From NCBI GenBank assembly GCA_949283375.1, contig CASDSM010000029.1, forward strand, positions 62,001 to 126,000: DNA of 64,000 bases, given 5' to 3'. How positions within the stretch are numbered: position 1 is the stretch's first letter; each line of letters starts with the position of its first letter. Below are positions 10,051 through 17,820 of this stretch, in pieces. This DNA comes from an uncultured Eubacteriales bacterium. GTDB taxonomy: Bacteria; Bacillota; Clostridia; Oscillospirales; Oscillospiraceae. The notes beneath the pieces are model-generated. The model saw only the letters and a program-made list of their open reading frames with translations. It did no database searches and was not told where the DNA came from. A program made the position numbers and the translations under genes.

Positions 10051-11064
10051 ATGAATCAGGCACTGAACTATCTGCTGCCCGGCAGCACACTGGAAGAGGT
10101 GGGCAGCCACTGGTCGGGCTACTACGCTGTAAAGGGGCGGTACCGCGGCTACTGGTTTATTATGGAGACCAACCGGAACGCGAAGGGGCCGGCAAACGGC
10201 GTCAGTCTGATCACGATCAATCTGTCCTTCGTGAGTCAGGAACAGGCGCAGATGGTGGTTGACCGCGTCGGCCAGGAGCTGGGGGCGCTCAGACTGCCCG
10301 GCGTCAAGCGCACGGTGCTGGAGGTGAGCGCGTCCGGCCATACCCTGCTCCTGGTGGTCCCCGCGCTGCTGAACCGCAAGAAGATCGAGGGGCACATCAA
10401 CCCCGTCATGCAGTGCGTGATCGCCGTCCTGGAGCAGACGCAGATGTCCTCCGGCTGCGCCTCCTGCGGCAATCCGACCGAGCTGAGCGGTTACTTTGTC
10501 AACGGCACGAGCCACTTCCTCTGCGACCAGTGCGCCGCCGAGCTGGAGCAGAAGCTGGCTGACCGTCAGTCGGCTGTCCGCGGCCAGCGGGGCAGCGTGT
10601 TCACCGGCGTGGTGGGCGCTCTGCTCGGCGGCCTGATCGGTGTGGCGCTCTGGTTTGCCGTCTATCAGATCGGCTATCTGGCGGCGATCTGCGGCCTGGT
10701 GATGGCGGTCTGCGCCCTCAAGGGCTATGAGCTGCTCGGCAAGCATCTGGACCGGCGCGGGGTCGTCATCTGCTGCGTGATCCTGGCGGTCCTCACCTTC
10801 CTGGCCGTCAGGCTCTGCTGGGCGTACATGATTTTCAGCGCGCTCCAGAGTGCGGCGTATACCGACACCTTCGCCGACTGCTTCGGTTCGCTGGAGAGCT
10901 ATCTGGAGGTGCTGGGGGCGATGGCGACTCCCTCGACAGACCTGGTGAGCGAGTACACCGGAGAGGTGGTCATGGGCTTTTTCTTCACCGCGCTCGGCGC
11001 CTTTGGCACCATCCGCCAGAGCTACCACTCCGCCAGCGGCGACTATCAGTTCAAGAAACAGTAA
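10051..11064 (+). CDS. Zinc-ribbon membrane protein of unknown function
   Basis: 337 aa, not recognised. The N-terminal 125 residues form a soluble mixed domain. A zinc-ribbon follows with cysteine pairs CASC and CDQC (about residues 136, 139, 158 and 161), then three or four membrane helices (about 180-275) and a short C-terminal region. The ATG at 10051 is preferred because GAGGG lies 7-8 bases before it; the in-frame ATG at 10045 is too close to that site. A strong terminator follows the stop. Function cannot be assigned. Confidence 0.75.
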   Translation: MNQALNYLLPGSTLEEVGSHWSGYYAVKGRYRGYWFIMETNRNAKGPANGVSLITINLSFVSQEQAQMVVDRVGQELGALRLPGVKRTVLEVSASGHTLLLVVPALLNRKKIEGHINPVMQCVIAVLEQTQMSSGCASCGNPTELSGYFVNGTSHFLCDQCAAELEQKLADRQSAVRGQRGSVFTGVVGALLGGLIGVALWFAVYQIGYLAAICGLVMAVCALKGYELLGKHLDRRGVVICCVILAVLTFLAVRLCWAYMIFSALQSAAYTDTFADCFGSLESYLEVLGAMATPSTDLVSEYTGEVVMGFFFTALGAFGTIRQSYHSASGDYQFKKQ

Positions 11065-11080
11065 TTGCACAGCAATCAGA

Positions 11081-11116
11081 AGCGCCTGCGGCAAAATCAG
11101 CCGCAGGCGCTCTTTT
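11081..11116 (+). terminator. Terminator after the zinc-ribbon gene
   Basis: AGCGCCTGCGGC / GCCGCAGGCGCT perfect 12-bp stem, AAAATCA loop, then CTTTT. The tail continues into a partial copy of dispersed repeat A (11112-11127). Confidence 0.88.
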
Positions 11117-11150
11117 GTTCAAAAGTCTGTTTTCCTTGTGGTGCAGCCGC

Positions 11151-12818
11151 TCACTCCACCCAGTAGGCGACCGCCTCGTACGGACGCAGCCGCGCGGGGA
11201 AGCGGTCCGCAGGGGTATCGGCGTAGTTTGCCAGCAGCAGGCGGTATTCCGCCCCGGCCTCCGGCGCGGGGACCTCGGTCTCCGCGCCGTAGAAGTTGCA
11301 GACCACCAGCAGCGTCTTGCCGCCCAGGCGGCGGAAGTAGGCGAACACGTCCTCCCGCTCGTGCAGGTAGGGCTCGAAGCTGCCGTCGGAGATGACGTCG
11401 TTCTCCTTGCGCAGCTCCACCAGAGCCCGGTAGAAGGCGAGGATGGAGTCGGGATCGTCCACCTGCCGCGCGGCGTTGATGGTCTCATAGTTCGCGTTGA
11501 CTTTGAGCCAGGGGTGCTCCCCGTCGGAGAAGCCGGCGTTCCTGCCGCCGTTCCACTGCATCGGGGTGCGGGCGTTGTCGCGGCTGCGCTGGTGCATCAC
11601 CTCCAGCGCCTCGGCGGGGGTGGAGCCGGAGCGGATCAGGGCGTCATAGTTCTGCAGCGTCTCCGTGTCGTTGAAGTCGGAGATGTCGTCGTAGTTTTTC
11701 ACGTTGGTCATGCCCAGCTCTTCGCCCTGGTAGATATAGGGGGTGCCGCGCAGGAGCTGCTTGGCCATCGCCAGCATCTTGGCCGACTCCGCCCAGTACT
11801 TCCCGTCGTCACCGTAGCGGCTGACCACGCGCGGCTGGTCGTGATTGCACCAGAAGACGGCGTTCCACGCGCCCGCCTCCTGCATGCCGAGCTGCCATTC
11901 GGTGAGGGTGTCCTTCAGATAGCGCATGGAAAACGGCATCAGCTTCCACTTGCTGTTCTCCCGGTAGTCCGCCTTCATGTGGTGGAAGGAGAAGACCATG
12001 GAGAGCTCTTTGTTTTTCGGATTGGAGTAGCGCTGGCAGTGGGCCAGGCTGGTGCTCGCCATCTCGCCCACCGTCACCAGCTTGTCTAGGCCGGTGTCGC
12101 GCACCAGCTCCTGGATATACTCGTGGATGTGGGGGCCGTCGGTATAAAAGCGCTTGCCGTTCTTGCCGGGATTCTCCCCGTCGTCCGGCAGGCCCTCCGC
12201 CTTGGAGGTCTGGTTGAGCACGTCAAAGCGGAACCCGCGGATGCCCTTGTCCATCCAGAAGCGGATGACGTTCTTGAGCTCCTCGCGCACGGCGGGGTTG
12301 TCCCAGTTCAGGTCGGGCTGCTTTTTGTCATACAGGTGGAGGTACCACAGGTCGAGGTGCGGCACATACTCCCAGGCGCTCCCGGGGGCCACAGTGTTGT
12401 CCCAGTCGTTCGGGGGCAGCCCGGGGCCCTTGCCCGGGCGGAAGAGGTAGTAGTCCAGATACTTCTGCTCGCCCTGCAGCGCCTTCCGGAACCAGATGTG
12501 TTCATCCGAGGTGTGGTTGAACACCATGTCCAGCATCAGGCCGATGCCGCGCCGCCCGGCCTCGGCGATCAGCCGCTCCAGGTCAGCCATCGTGCCGAAG
12601 CGCGGGTCCACGTCACAGTAGTCAGCCACGTCATAGCCGTTGTCCACCTGGGGGGAGGGGAAGAACGGGGTGAGCCAGATATAGTCCACGCCCAGGCCGG
12701 CGATATAGTCCAGCTTCTCCGTGACGCCGTTCAGATCGCCCACCCCGCTGCCGGTGGTGTCGCGGAAGGACTTGGGGTAGATCTGATAGACGGTGCTCTT
12801 GTGAAAATTCGCGTTCAT
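11151..12818 (-). CDS. treC: Trehalose-6-phosphate hydrolase (GH13)
   Basis: 555 aa cytoplasmic enzyme splitting trehalose-6-phosphate into glucose and glucose-6-phosphate. GH13 motifs: DMVFNHTSDEH, GFRFDVLN (nucleophile D199), TVGEMAS (acid/base E252) and WCNHDQPR (D327). VYQIYPKSFRDTTGSGVGDL and ARTPMQWNGGRNAGFS are typical of the TreC / oligo-1,6-glucosidase group. Its position 65 bases after a trehalose-type PTS permease, with a GntR repressor beyond, makes trehalose-6-P the likely substrate. The ATG follows GAGGGATG. Confidence 0.92.
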   Translation of the reverse strand: MNANFHKSTVYQIYPKSFRDTTGSGVGDLNGVTEKLDYIAGLGVDYIWLTPFFPSPQVDNGYDVADYCDVDPRFGTMADLERLIAEAGRRGIGLMLDMVFNHTSDEHIWFRKALQGEQKYLDYYLFRPGKGPGLPPNDWDNTVAPGSAWEYVPHLDLWYLHLYDKKQPDLNWDNPAVREELKNVIRFWMDKGIRGFRFDVLNQTSKAEGLPDDGENPGKNGKRFYTDGPHIHEYIQELVRDTGLDKLVTVGEMASTSLAHCQRYSNPKNKELSMVFSFHHMKADYRENSKWKLMPFSMRYLKDTLTEWQLGMQEAGAWNAVFWCNHDQPRVVSRYGDDGKYWAESAKMLAMAKQLLRGTPYIYQGEELGMTNVKNYDDISDFNDTETLQNYDALIRSGSTPAEALEVMHQRSRDNARTPMQWNGGRNAGFSDGEHPWLKVNANYETINAARQVDDPDSILAFYRALVELRKENDVISDGSFEPYLHEREDVFAYFRRLGGKTLLVVCNFYGAETEVPAPEAGAEYRLLLANYADTPADRFPARLRPYEAVAYWVE

Positions 12819-12842
12819 TTTACATCCCTCATTTGATGTCCA

Positions 12843-12870
12843 CTCCCCCGACGGAGCACCGGCGGGGGAG
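12843..12870 (-). other. Intercistronic hairpin between treP and treC
   Basis: CTCCCCCG and CGGGGGAG arms flank a GC-rich loop. There is no T tract, so it more likely tunes mRNA stability or partial termination between the transporter and hydrolase genes. Confidence 0.5.
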
Positions 12871-12883
12871 CGCGCAGAATGAA

Positions 12884-14839
12884 TCAGTAACGGGCAATCT
12901 CTGTCTGGCCGGCAGTGGCGGTGATGCCGGAGGAGAAGGTGACGTTCTGCCCGGCGTCGTCGGTGACCACCATCATGGTGACGGTAGGATGGCCCGCCGC
13001 GCGGATCTTATCCATGTCAAAGCGGATCAGCGGCTGGCCGGCGCGGACGGTGTCGCCCTCCTGGATGAGGGCGGTGAAGCCGTCGCCCTTCATGTCCACG
13101 GTGTCCAGGCCGATGTGCAGCAGGATCTCCAGGCCGTTGGGCAGGGTGATGCCGCAGGCGTGGTTGGAGCCCTGCATCAGGTTGGTGATCTCGCCGGCGG
13201 CGGGGGCGACGAGGATGTTGCTGGTGGGCTCGATGGCCACGCCGTCGCCGAGCACGCCCTGGGCGAAGGTGGCGTCCGGGACCTCCTCGATGGGGATGAC
13301 CTTGCCGTTCAGGAAGGCGCGCAGCACCGGCTCGTCAGAGGCGGGCGCCTCCACGGCGGCCTGGCTGGCGGCCTCGATCTCGGCGGCCTCGCGCGCAGCC
13401 TCTTCCGCCTCTTTCGCGGCGGCGACGTCAATGCCCTTGGCCTTGCCGACCACGCACACGAGCAGGAAGGGGACCACAACGGCCACCGCCATGCACAGCA
13501 GGAACTGGAGCCAGTAGGGGGACTGGATGCTCAGGATACCGGGCAGGCCGCCGACGCCGATGCCGTTGGAGGCCACGCCGAAGGCCGTGGAGAGGATACC
13601 GGCGGCGCAGGAGCCGACCATCGCGCAGACGAAGGGGAAGACATACTTCATGTTGATGCCGAAGATGGCCGGCTCCGTGACGCCGAGGTAGCAGGAGATC
13701 AGGCAGGGGAGGTTGGTCTCCTGGGCGCGGGCGCTCTTGCGCTGCAGCCAGGCCATGCCGAGGACGGCGGAGCCCTGGGCGATGTTGGACAGGGCGATCA
13801 TCGGCCAGAGCATCGTGCCGCCAAACTCGGCGTTGAGCTGCAGGTCGATGGCGTTGGTCATGTGGTGCAGGCCGGTGATGACCAGCGGGGCATAGAGCGC
13901 GCCGAAGATGGCGCCGAAGACCACGCGGAAGGTGGAGGTGATGCCGGTGTAGACCACGCTGGAGATGGCCGAGCCGATCGCCCAGCCGATCGGGCCGAGG
14001 ACAAAGTGGGCGGCGCAGACCGCCAGAGTCAGGGAGCAGAAGGGCACGATGATCTGTGCCAGCAGCGGGTGGGAGATCTTTTTGAAGAACCGTTCCAGAT
14101 AGACCAGGCAGAAGGCGGCCAGGATCGCGGGGATGACCTGCGCCTGATAGCCGATCATATTCACCTGGATGAAGCCGAAGTCCCATTTCGGGATGTCCGC
14201 CGCGGCGGTGGAGGCCACGCTGTAGGCGTTGAGCAGCTGGCCGGAGACCAGGGTCAGGCCGAGGACGATGCCGAGCACCTCCGAGCCGCCCATCTTGCGC
14301 ATGACGGACCAGCAGATCATGACCGGCAGCATATGGAAGACCGCCTCGCCGATCAGCCAGAGGAAGGAGTCCAGCCCGGCGGCAAACTGGCTGATATCCA
14401 CCAGCGTCGCGGTGCCGTTGTTGAACAGATAGAGCGAGTCGATACAGTTGCGGAAGCCCAGAATCAGACCGCCGGTGATAATGGCCGGCAGGATGGGGGC
14501 GAAGATCTCCGCAATATTGGCCATCGCCCGTTGCAGAGGGTTCTGATTGCCCTTGGCGGCCGCCTTTACCTCCGCCTTGGAGACGCCGGAGATGCCCGAG
14601 ACGGCGACAAAGTCGTCATAGAAGTCGCCCACCTCATTGCCAATGATGACCTGGAACTGTCCGGCCTGCGTAAAGCTGCCCTTGACCGATTTCAGTGCCT
14701 CAATGGCGGGGACGTCAGCCTTCTTCGGGTCAACCAGTACGAAGCGCATCCGCGTGATACAGTGGGTCACCGCGGAGATGTTCTCCTTTCCGCCTACCAG
14801 CTCCAACAGCCGGGCGGCGTCGTCTGAAAATTTTCCCAT
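12884..14839 (-). CDS. treP: PTS trehalose-specific EIIBCA permease
   Basis: 651 aa membrane transporter that imports and phosphorylates trehalose. Domain order is EIIB (about 1-85, phospho-Cys C27 in VTHCITRMR), EIIC (about 105-460, around ten membrane segments with PAIITGGLILGFRNC) and EIIA (about 500-650, glucose type, ILLHIGLDTVDMKGDGF carrying the phospho-His). The EIIB start resembles TreB proteins closely. Fusion of an EIIA domain makes it independent of a separate EIIA. It is transcribed leftward with treC from a promoter with palindromic operators. Confidence 0.92.
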   Translation of the reverse strand: MGKFSDDAARLLELVGGKENISAVTHCITRMRFVLVDPKKADVPAIEALKSVKGSFTQAGQFQVIIGNEVGDFYDDFVAVSGISGVSKAEVKAAAKGNQNPLQRAMANIAEIFAPILPAIITGGLILGFRNCIDSLYLFNNGTATLVDISQFAAGLDSFLWLIGEAVFHMLPVMICWSVMRKMGGSEVLGIVLGLTLVSGQLLNAYSVASTAAADIPKWDFGFIQVNMIGYQAQVIPAILAAFCLVYLERFFKKISHPLLAQIIVPFCSLTLAVCAAHFVLGPIGWAIGSAISSVVYTGITSTFRVVFGAIFGALYAPLVITGLHHMTNAIDLQLNAEFGGTMLWPMIALSNIAQGSAVLGMAWLQRKSARAQETNLPCLISCYLGVTEPAIFGINMKYVFPFVCAMVGSCAAGILSTAFGVASNGIGVGGLPGILSIQSPYWLQFLLCMAVAVVVPFLLVCVVGKAKGIDVAAAKEAEEAAREAAEIEAASQAAVEAPASDEPVLRAFLNGKVIPIEEVPDATFAQGVLGDGVAIEPTSNILVAPAAGEITNLMQGSNHACGITLPNGLEILLHIGLDTVDMKGDGFTALIQEGDTVRAGQPLIRFDMDKIRAAGHPTVTMMVVTDDAGQNVTFSSGITATAGQTEIARY

Positions 14840-14885
14840 GATGTCTCTCCTTTTGCTCGTTGCGAATCATGTCGTATCCTGTACG

Positions 14886-14962
14886 CATATGTCTACTCAG
14901 GCCGGCTCTTCATAGACGTATGTTTCGTATATATTTATAACATATACGTGTAAGCCAGACAA
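14886..14962 (-). promoter_or_regulatory. tre operon promoter with two palindromic operators
   Basis: On the minus strand TTGTCT (14957-14962), a 17 bp spacer and TATAAA (14934-14939). A 23-bp near-palindrome, CGTATAT...ATATACG (14926-14948), covers the -10. A second inverted repeat, CATATGTCTA (14886-14895) with TAGACGTATG (14913-14922), lies just downstream. Both are plausible TreR sites; binding is inferred. Confidence 0.7.
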
Positions 14963-14982
14963 GCGTTTTGGAGGAAGAAAAC

Positions 14983-15022
14983 AAAAATCAGCCAACTGCA
15001 CAACGCAGATGGCTGATTTTTT
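14983..15022 (-). terminator. Terminator of treR, bidirectional
   Basis: AAAATCAGCCA / TGGCTGATTTT stem flanked by A and T tracts on both sides. It lies between the treR stop and the treP promoter. Confidence 0.85.
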
Positions 15023-15062
15023 GGCGAAATGACGAACCGTGTTGTTTTGGGGCGACTGCCGT

Positions 15063-15782
15063 TCAGGGCAGGCGGCCCCGGCTGGCGTACTCGACGAACT
15101 GAAAGCGGTCTATCCGGTGGCGTGACTCGGTGTACTGGAAGAGCGTCCCGTCGCGCAGACGGGTGTAGCTGGAGACGACGGCGACCACGCTGTCCCCGCG
15201 CAGGTCCATATAGAGCTGGTCCTCGCGCGTGACGCGCTGAACGGTGACCACCTTTTTCGCCACGCCGATCTCCAAACCCAGTGTGTCCTCCAGATAGCGG
15301 TAGAGAGAGCCCTGACAGATCTCCCGCGTCAGACCGGGCACCAGGCGGCGCAGCAGGTAATCCTGGTCCAGAATCACCCGCTCCCCCTCGATGCTGCGCG
15401 AGCGGTAGAGGCGGTAGACCTCCTCCTCCGGCCCCACCTGGAGCTTTCCGGCAATGCGCGTGTCACCGAGGACGATGGAGAGGTCCTCCACCTTGGTCTT
15501 ATAGGGCAGGTGCTCCTGCTCCATCAGCTCGGTAAAGGTGGTGATGTGGGAGATGGGGAAATTATAGCGCGTCCGGTCGGCCACGGTGCTCTCCCGGCCG
15601 CGGGATTTGGAGATGTAGTGCCGCTGCTCCAGCAGCGCCATCGCCTTGCGCACGGTGTCGCGCGAGGCGTCAAACTGCTCCATCATCTTTCCCTCGGAGG
15701 GGAGCGCGTCTCCCGGTGTCAGCTTCTGGCTGTCGATCTGCTCTGCAAAGTGCTGGGCGATCGCCCGGTATTTGCTGATCAT
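15063..15782 (-). CDS. treR: GntR/HutC-family trehalose operon repressor
   Basis: 239 aa. The N-terminal winged helix (about 1-70) contains KLTPGDALPSEGKMMEQF and SRDTVRKAMALLEQ. The C-terminal UTRA sensor domain (about 85-235) ends with YTESRHRIDRFQFVEYASR, as in Firmicutes TreR. By family, it represses tre genes and is released by trehalose-6-phosphate. It lies directly upstream of treP-treC in the same direction, separated by a terminator and the operon promoter. Its ATG follows GAGGTG. Confidence 0.92.
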   Translation of the reverse strand: MISKYRAIAQHFAEQIDSQKLTPGDALPSEGKMMEQFDASRDTVRKAMALLEQRHYISKSRGRESTVADRTRYNFPISHITTFTELMEQEHLPYKTKVEDLSIVLGDTRIAGKLQVGPEEEVYRLYRSRSIEGERVILDQDYLLRRLVPGLTREICQGSLYRYLEDTLGLEIGVAKKVVTVQRVTREDQLYMDLRGDSVVAVVSSYTRLRDGTLFQYTESRHRIDRFQFVEYASRGRLP

Positions 15783-15842
15783 CGTTTCACCTCTTCTCTC
15801 TTTGTCTATTCTGCCTGTCCGTACCAGTTTGCGAAAGAGTGG

Positions 15843-15889
15843 ACTTGTACGTTTTTCTCTATCCTACCGAAAATGTCGCCGCTTGTCAA
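15843..15889 (-). promoter_or_regulatory. treR promoter with possible autoregulatory site
   Basis: On the minus strand TTGACA (15884-15889), 17 bp spacer, TAGGAT (15861-15866). The near-palindrome ACTTGTACGT (15843-15852) sits at the expected transcription start and may bind TreR. Confidence 0.6.
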
Positions 15890-15907
15890 GAGCAGTCGGA
15901 AACGCCG

Positions 15908-15941
15908 GACGGGCCCGCCGCAAAAAGCGACGGGCCCGCCG
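15908..15941 (-). other. Hairpin from a duplicated GC-rich 13-mer
   Basis: GACGGGCCCGCCG occurs twice (15908-15920, 15929-15941) around CAAAAAGC. The two copies can pair because each is nearly self-complementary. It follows the esterase stop at 15994 but has no downstream T tract, so a terminator role is uncertain. Confidence 0.4.
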
Positions 15942-15993
15942 GCTGAGAAAAGAGAGAAGAGAGAGAAAAAGAGAGAGCGTGGTTGGGCTGGAC

Positions 15994-16968
15994 TCACTCG
16001 TCCAGGAAGGAGAGCACGTCGAGCAGGAAGGTCTCCAGCGTCGGGTTGGCGCTGCGGTAGATCTCATGCTTGGCGTAGGGATAGACGATCTTGCGGCCCT
16101 GCGGGAGCTGCTCCACCAGCTCGTCCTGCGGCTCGAGCTGCACGACGGTGTCCATGCTGGCCTGGCAGAGGAGGACGGGGATCTCCACCTGACCGGCCTG
16201 GGAGAGGATGGGATGGCGGACGTTGACCGCCTCCCTGGCCCAGGAGTAGGTGGCGGAGGAGTTCTGACGGTCCCGGTCCTGCCGCTGGCGCTCGAGATAC
16301 CAGAGGTAGCGGGCGCGGGAGGTGGTGCCGGTGTTGCTCTCCCAACGGTCCTGGCCGTCAAACGGCTTCTGGATGGGGATCTTGCGCTCCCCCTGTCCGA
16401 TCGCGCACATGAAGTTGGCCAGCGCGCCCCCCACCGGGACGGGGAGGTTGCCCGCCAGCGGGGCGACCATGGGCGAGCAGAGCACGCAGCGCGCAAAGCG
16501 GCCGGGATAGCGCTCCAGATAGAGCATGGCAATCGCGCCGCCCATCGAGTGGCCGAAGAGGAAGCGCTCCTTCCCCTCCGTGCGCGGCAGGACCACCTTC
16601 TCCATCAGGTGGTTGAGGTCCTCGATATACTCGTCGAACGAGGTGACATGGGTCAGCCAGCTCTCCTCGAGCAGGCGGTAGGACTTGCCGTGCCCCATGT
16701 GGTCGCAGATGAAGACGCCGTATCCGGCGCGGAGAAAGTACCAGATCAGCTCGGAATACTCCAGCGTGGACTCGGTGAAGCCGTGGCTGATGAACACCAC
16801 GCGCTCACACCCGTCGTCCGGGGCGTAGTACTCCCAGTAGATGCCGAGGCCGGGCTTGCGCTCACAGTGCCCCGTGGCCTGCCGGAGCCGCTCAAGCCAG
16901 AGCAGGACCTGGTCCATCTGCGCCTGATAGTGCTCCTCTGACAGCAGGGAAAAGGGTAGTTGGGTCAT
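15994..16968 (-). CDS. Alpha/beta hydrolase, lysophospholipase-like
   Basis: 324 aa soluble serine hydrolase. The nucleophile elbow is FLFGHSMGGAIAM, with the oxyanion strand VVFISHGFTE before it and DHMGHGKS between. Late catalytic residues fit ASMDTVVQ (Asp) and PYAKHEIYR (His). The sequence is close to PldB-type lysophospholipases / monoacylglycerol lipases. The substrate is unknown. It starts six bases after the cytidylate-kinase-like gene stops, so the two are co-transcribed. Confidence 0.85.
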   Translation of the reverse strand: MTQLPFSLLSEEHYQAQMDQVLLWLERLRQATGHCERKPGLGIYWEYYAPDDGCERVVFISHGFTESTLEYSELIWYFLRAGYGVFICDHMGHGKSYRLLEESWLTHVTSFDEYIEDLNHLMEKVVLPRTEGKERFLFGHSMGGAIAMLYLERYPGRFARCVLCSPMVAPLAGNLPVPVGGALANFMCAIGQGERKIPIQKPFDGQDRWESNTGTTSRARYLWYLERQRQDRDRQNSSATYSWAREAVNVRHPILSQAGQVEIPVLLCQASMDTVVQLEPQDELVEQLPQGRKIVYPYAKHEIYRSANPTLETFLLDVLSFLDE

Positions 16969-16974
16969 ATTTTG

Positions 16975-17586
16975 TCAGCCTCCAGATCGATCGGTCGCCT
17001 GCCGCCCGGCCAGGGAGATGTAGGCGGCGATGGTCTGCGCCGTCTCCTCCGGGGTCAGGTGGTCGGTACACACGCACAGGTCGTAGGCGGTGGTGTCCTC
17101 CCAGGCGTGGTGGGAGAAAAAGCTGTGGTAGGCGCTGCGCCCCTGATCCACCTGCCGGATATAGCGCTCGGCAGCCGCGTAGCAGACGCCCTTCTTCTCC
17201 ATCGTGTTGCGGATGCGCCGCTCCAGAGAGGCGTGGAGGTAGACGTTGACCACGTTGGGATGTCCGCGCAGCGCGGTGTCGGCGCAGCGGCCGACGAGCA
17301 CGGCCGGCCCCTGTCCGGCCAGGGTGCGGATCATGTCCGCCTGCGCCTGATAGAGCTGCTCCAGCTCGGGCGGAGGGGTGTCGGGGCTGCGCGCCTGGAT
17401 ACGGACTGCGCTGCCCTCAGCCTGCAAAAACAGCTCCACCGGCAGGCCGCTGGCGCGGGCCGCCTGCTCGAGGATTTCATAGTCATAGTAGGGGAGAGAC
17501 AGAAGCGCGGCGAGCGCACGCCCTGCCTCCCGGCCGCGGCTCCCGGCCTGGCGGCTGATGGTGATCACTGGCTTCGTCTGTGACAT
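16975..17586 (-). CDS. Cytidylate-kinase-like family protein
   Basis: 203 aa. ITISRQAGSRGREAGRALA is a modified P-loop typical of the cytidylate-kinase-like family found in Clostridia (distinct from Cmk). GPAVLVGRCADTAL and VYLHASLERRIRNTMEK supply the later nucleotide-binding parts. The likely activity is phosphate transfer from ATP, but the acceptor is not established for this family. It is first in a unit with the esterase, behind a good promoter. Confidence 0.82.
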   Translation of the reverse strand: MSQTKPVITISRQAGSRGREAGRALAALLSLPYYDYEILEQAARASGLPVELFLQAEGSAVRIQARSPDTPPPELEQLYQAQADMIRTLAGQGPAVLVGRCADTALRGHPNVVNVYLHASLERRIRNTMEKKGVCYAAAERYIRQVDQGRSAYHSFFSHHAWEDTTAYDLCVCTDHLTPEETAQTIAAYISLAGRQATDRSGG

Positions 17587-17628
17587 GGGAGAATTCCTTT
17601 CGGCGGCGAAATACTTTTGCTTAATTCT

Positions 17629-17656
17629 ATTATACTAGTCTTTTTCGAAATGGCAA
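17629..17656 (-). promoter_or_regulatory. Promoter of the kinase-esterase unit
   Basis: On the minus strand TTGCCA (17651-17656), 16 bp spacer, consensus TATAAT (17629-17634). Confidence 0.7.
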
Positions 17657-17715
17657 GGGAGAATTTGAAAATTAAGGAGAAAAATCCGCGTGGCGCGGGG
17701 CTGCGGATTCCAACC

Positions 17716-17745
17716 TTGACAACTCCCGCCGGGCTGAATTATAAT
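17716..17745 (+). promoter_or_regulatory. Consensus promoter of the ATP-grasp module
   Basis: TTGACA (17716-17721), 18 bp spacer, TATAAT (17740-17745). Transcription should begin near 17752, only about 9 bases before a terminator hairpin. Confidence 0.8.
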
Positions 17746-17760
17746 GATAGCAGAAAAAGT

Positions 17761-17803
17761 GCGGCACTGGCGTCGGCTCGACGGCGTCAGTGCCGCCTTT
17801 TTT
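17761..17803 (+). terminator. Leader terminator/attenuator before the ATP-grasp gene
   Basis: GCGGCACTG / CAGTGCCGC outer stem with further GCGTC/GACGGC pairing, then six T residues (17798-17803). No rightward gene lies upstream for it to terminate, so it acts within the leader of the ATP-grasp operon, 17 bases before the ATG. Confidence 0.8.
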
Positions 17804-17820
17804 AGAAGGAGAGTGATAGG

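Noticed and set aside
15908..15941. Duplicated GACGGGCCCGCCG, considered as a CRISPR-like repeat
   Set aside because: Only two copies, 8-base spacer, no cas genes; it is better explained as a hairpin.
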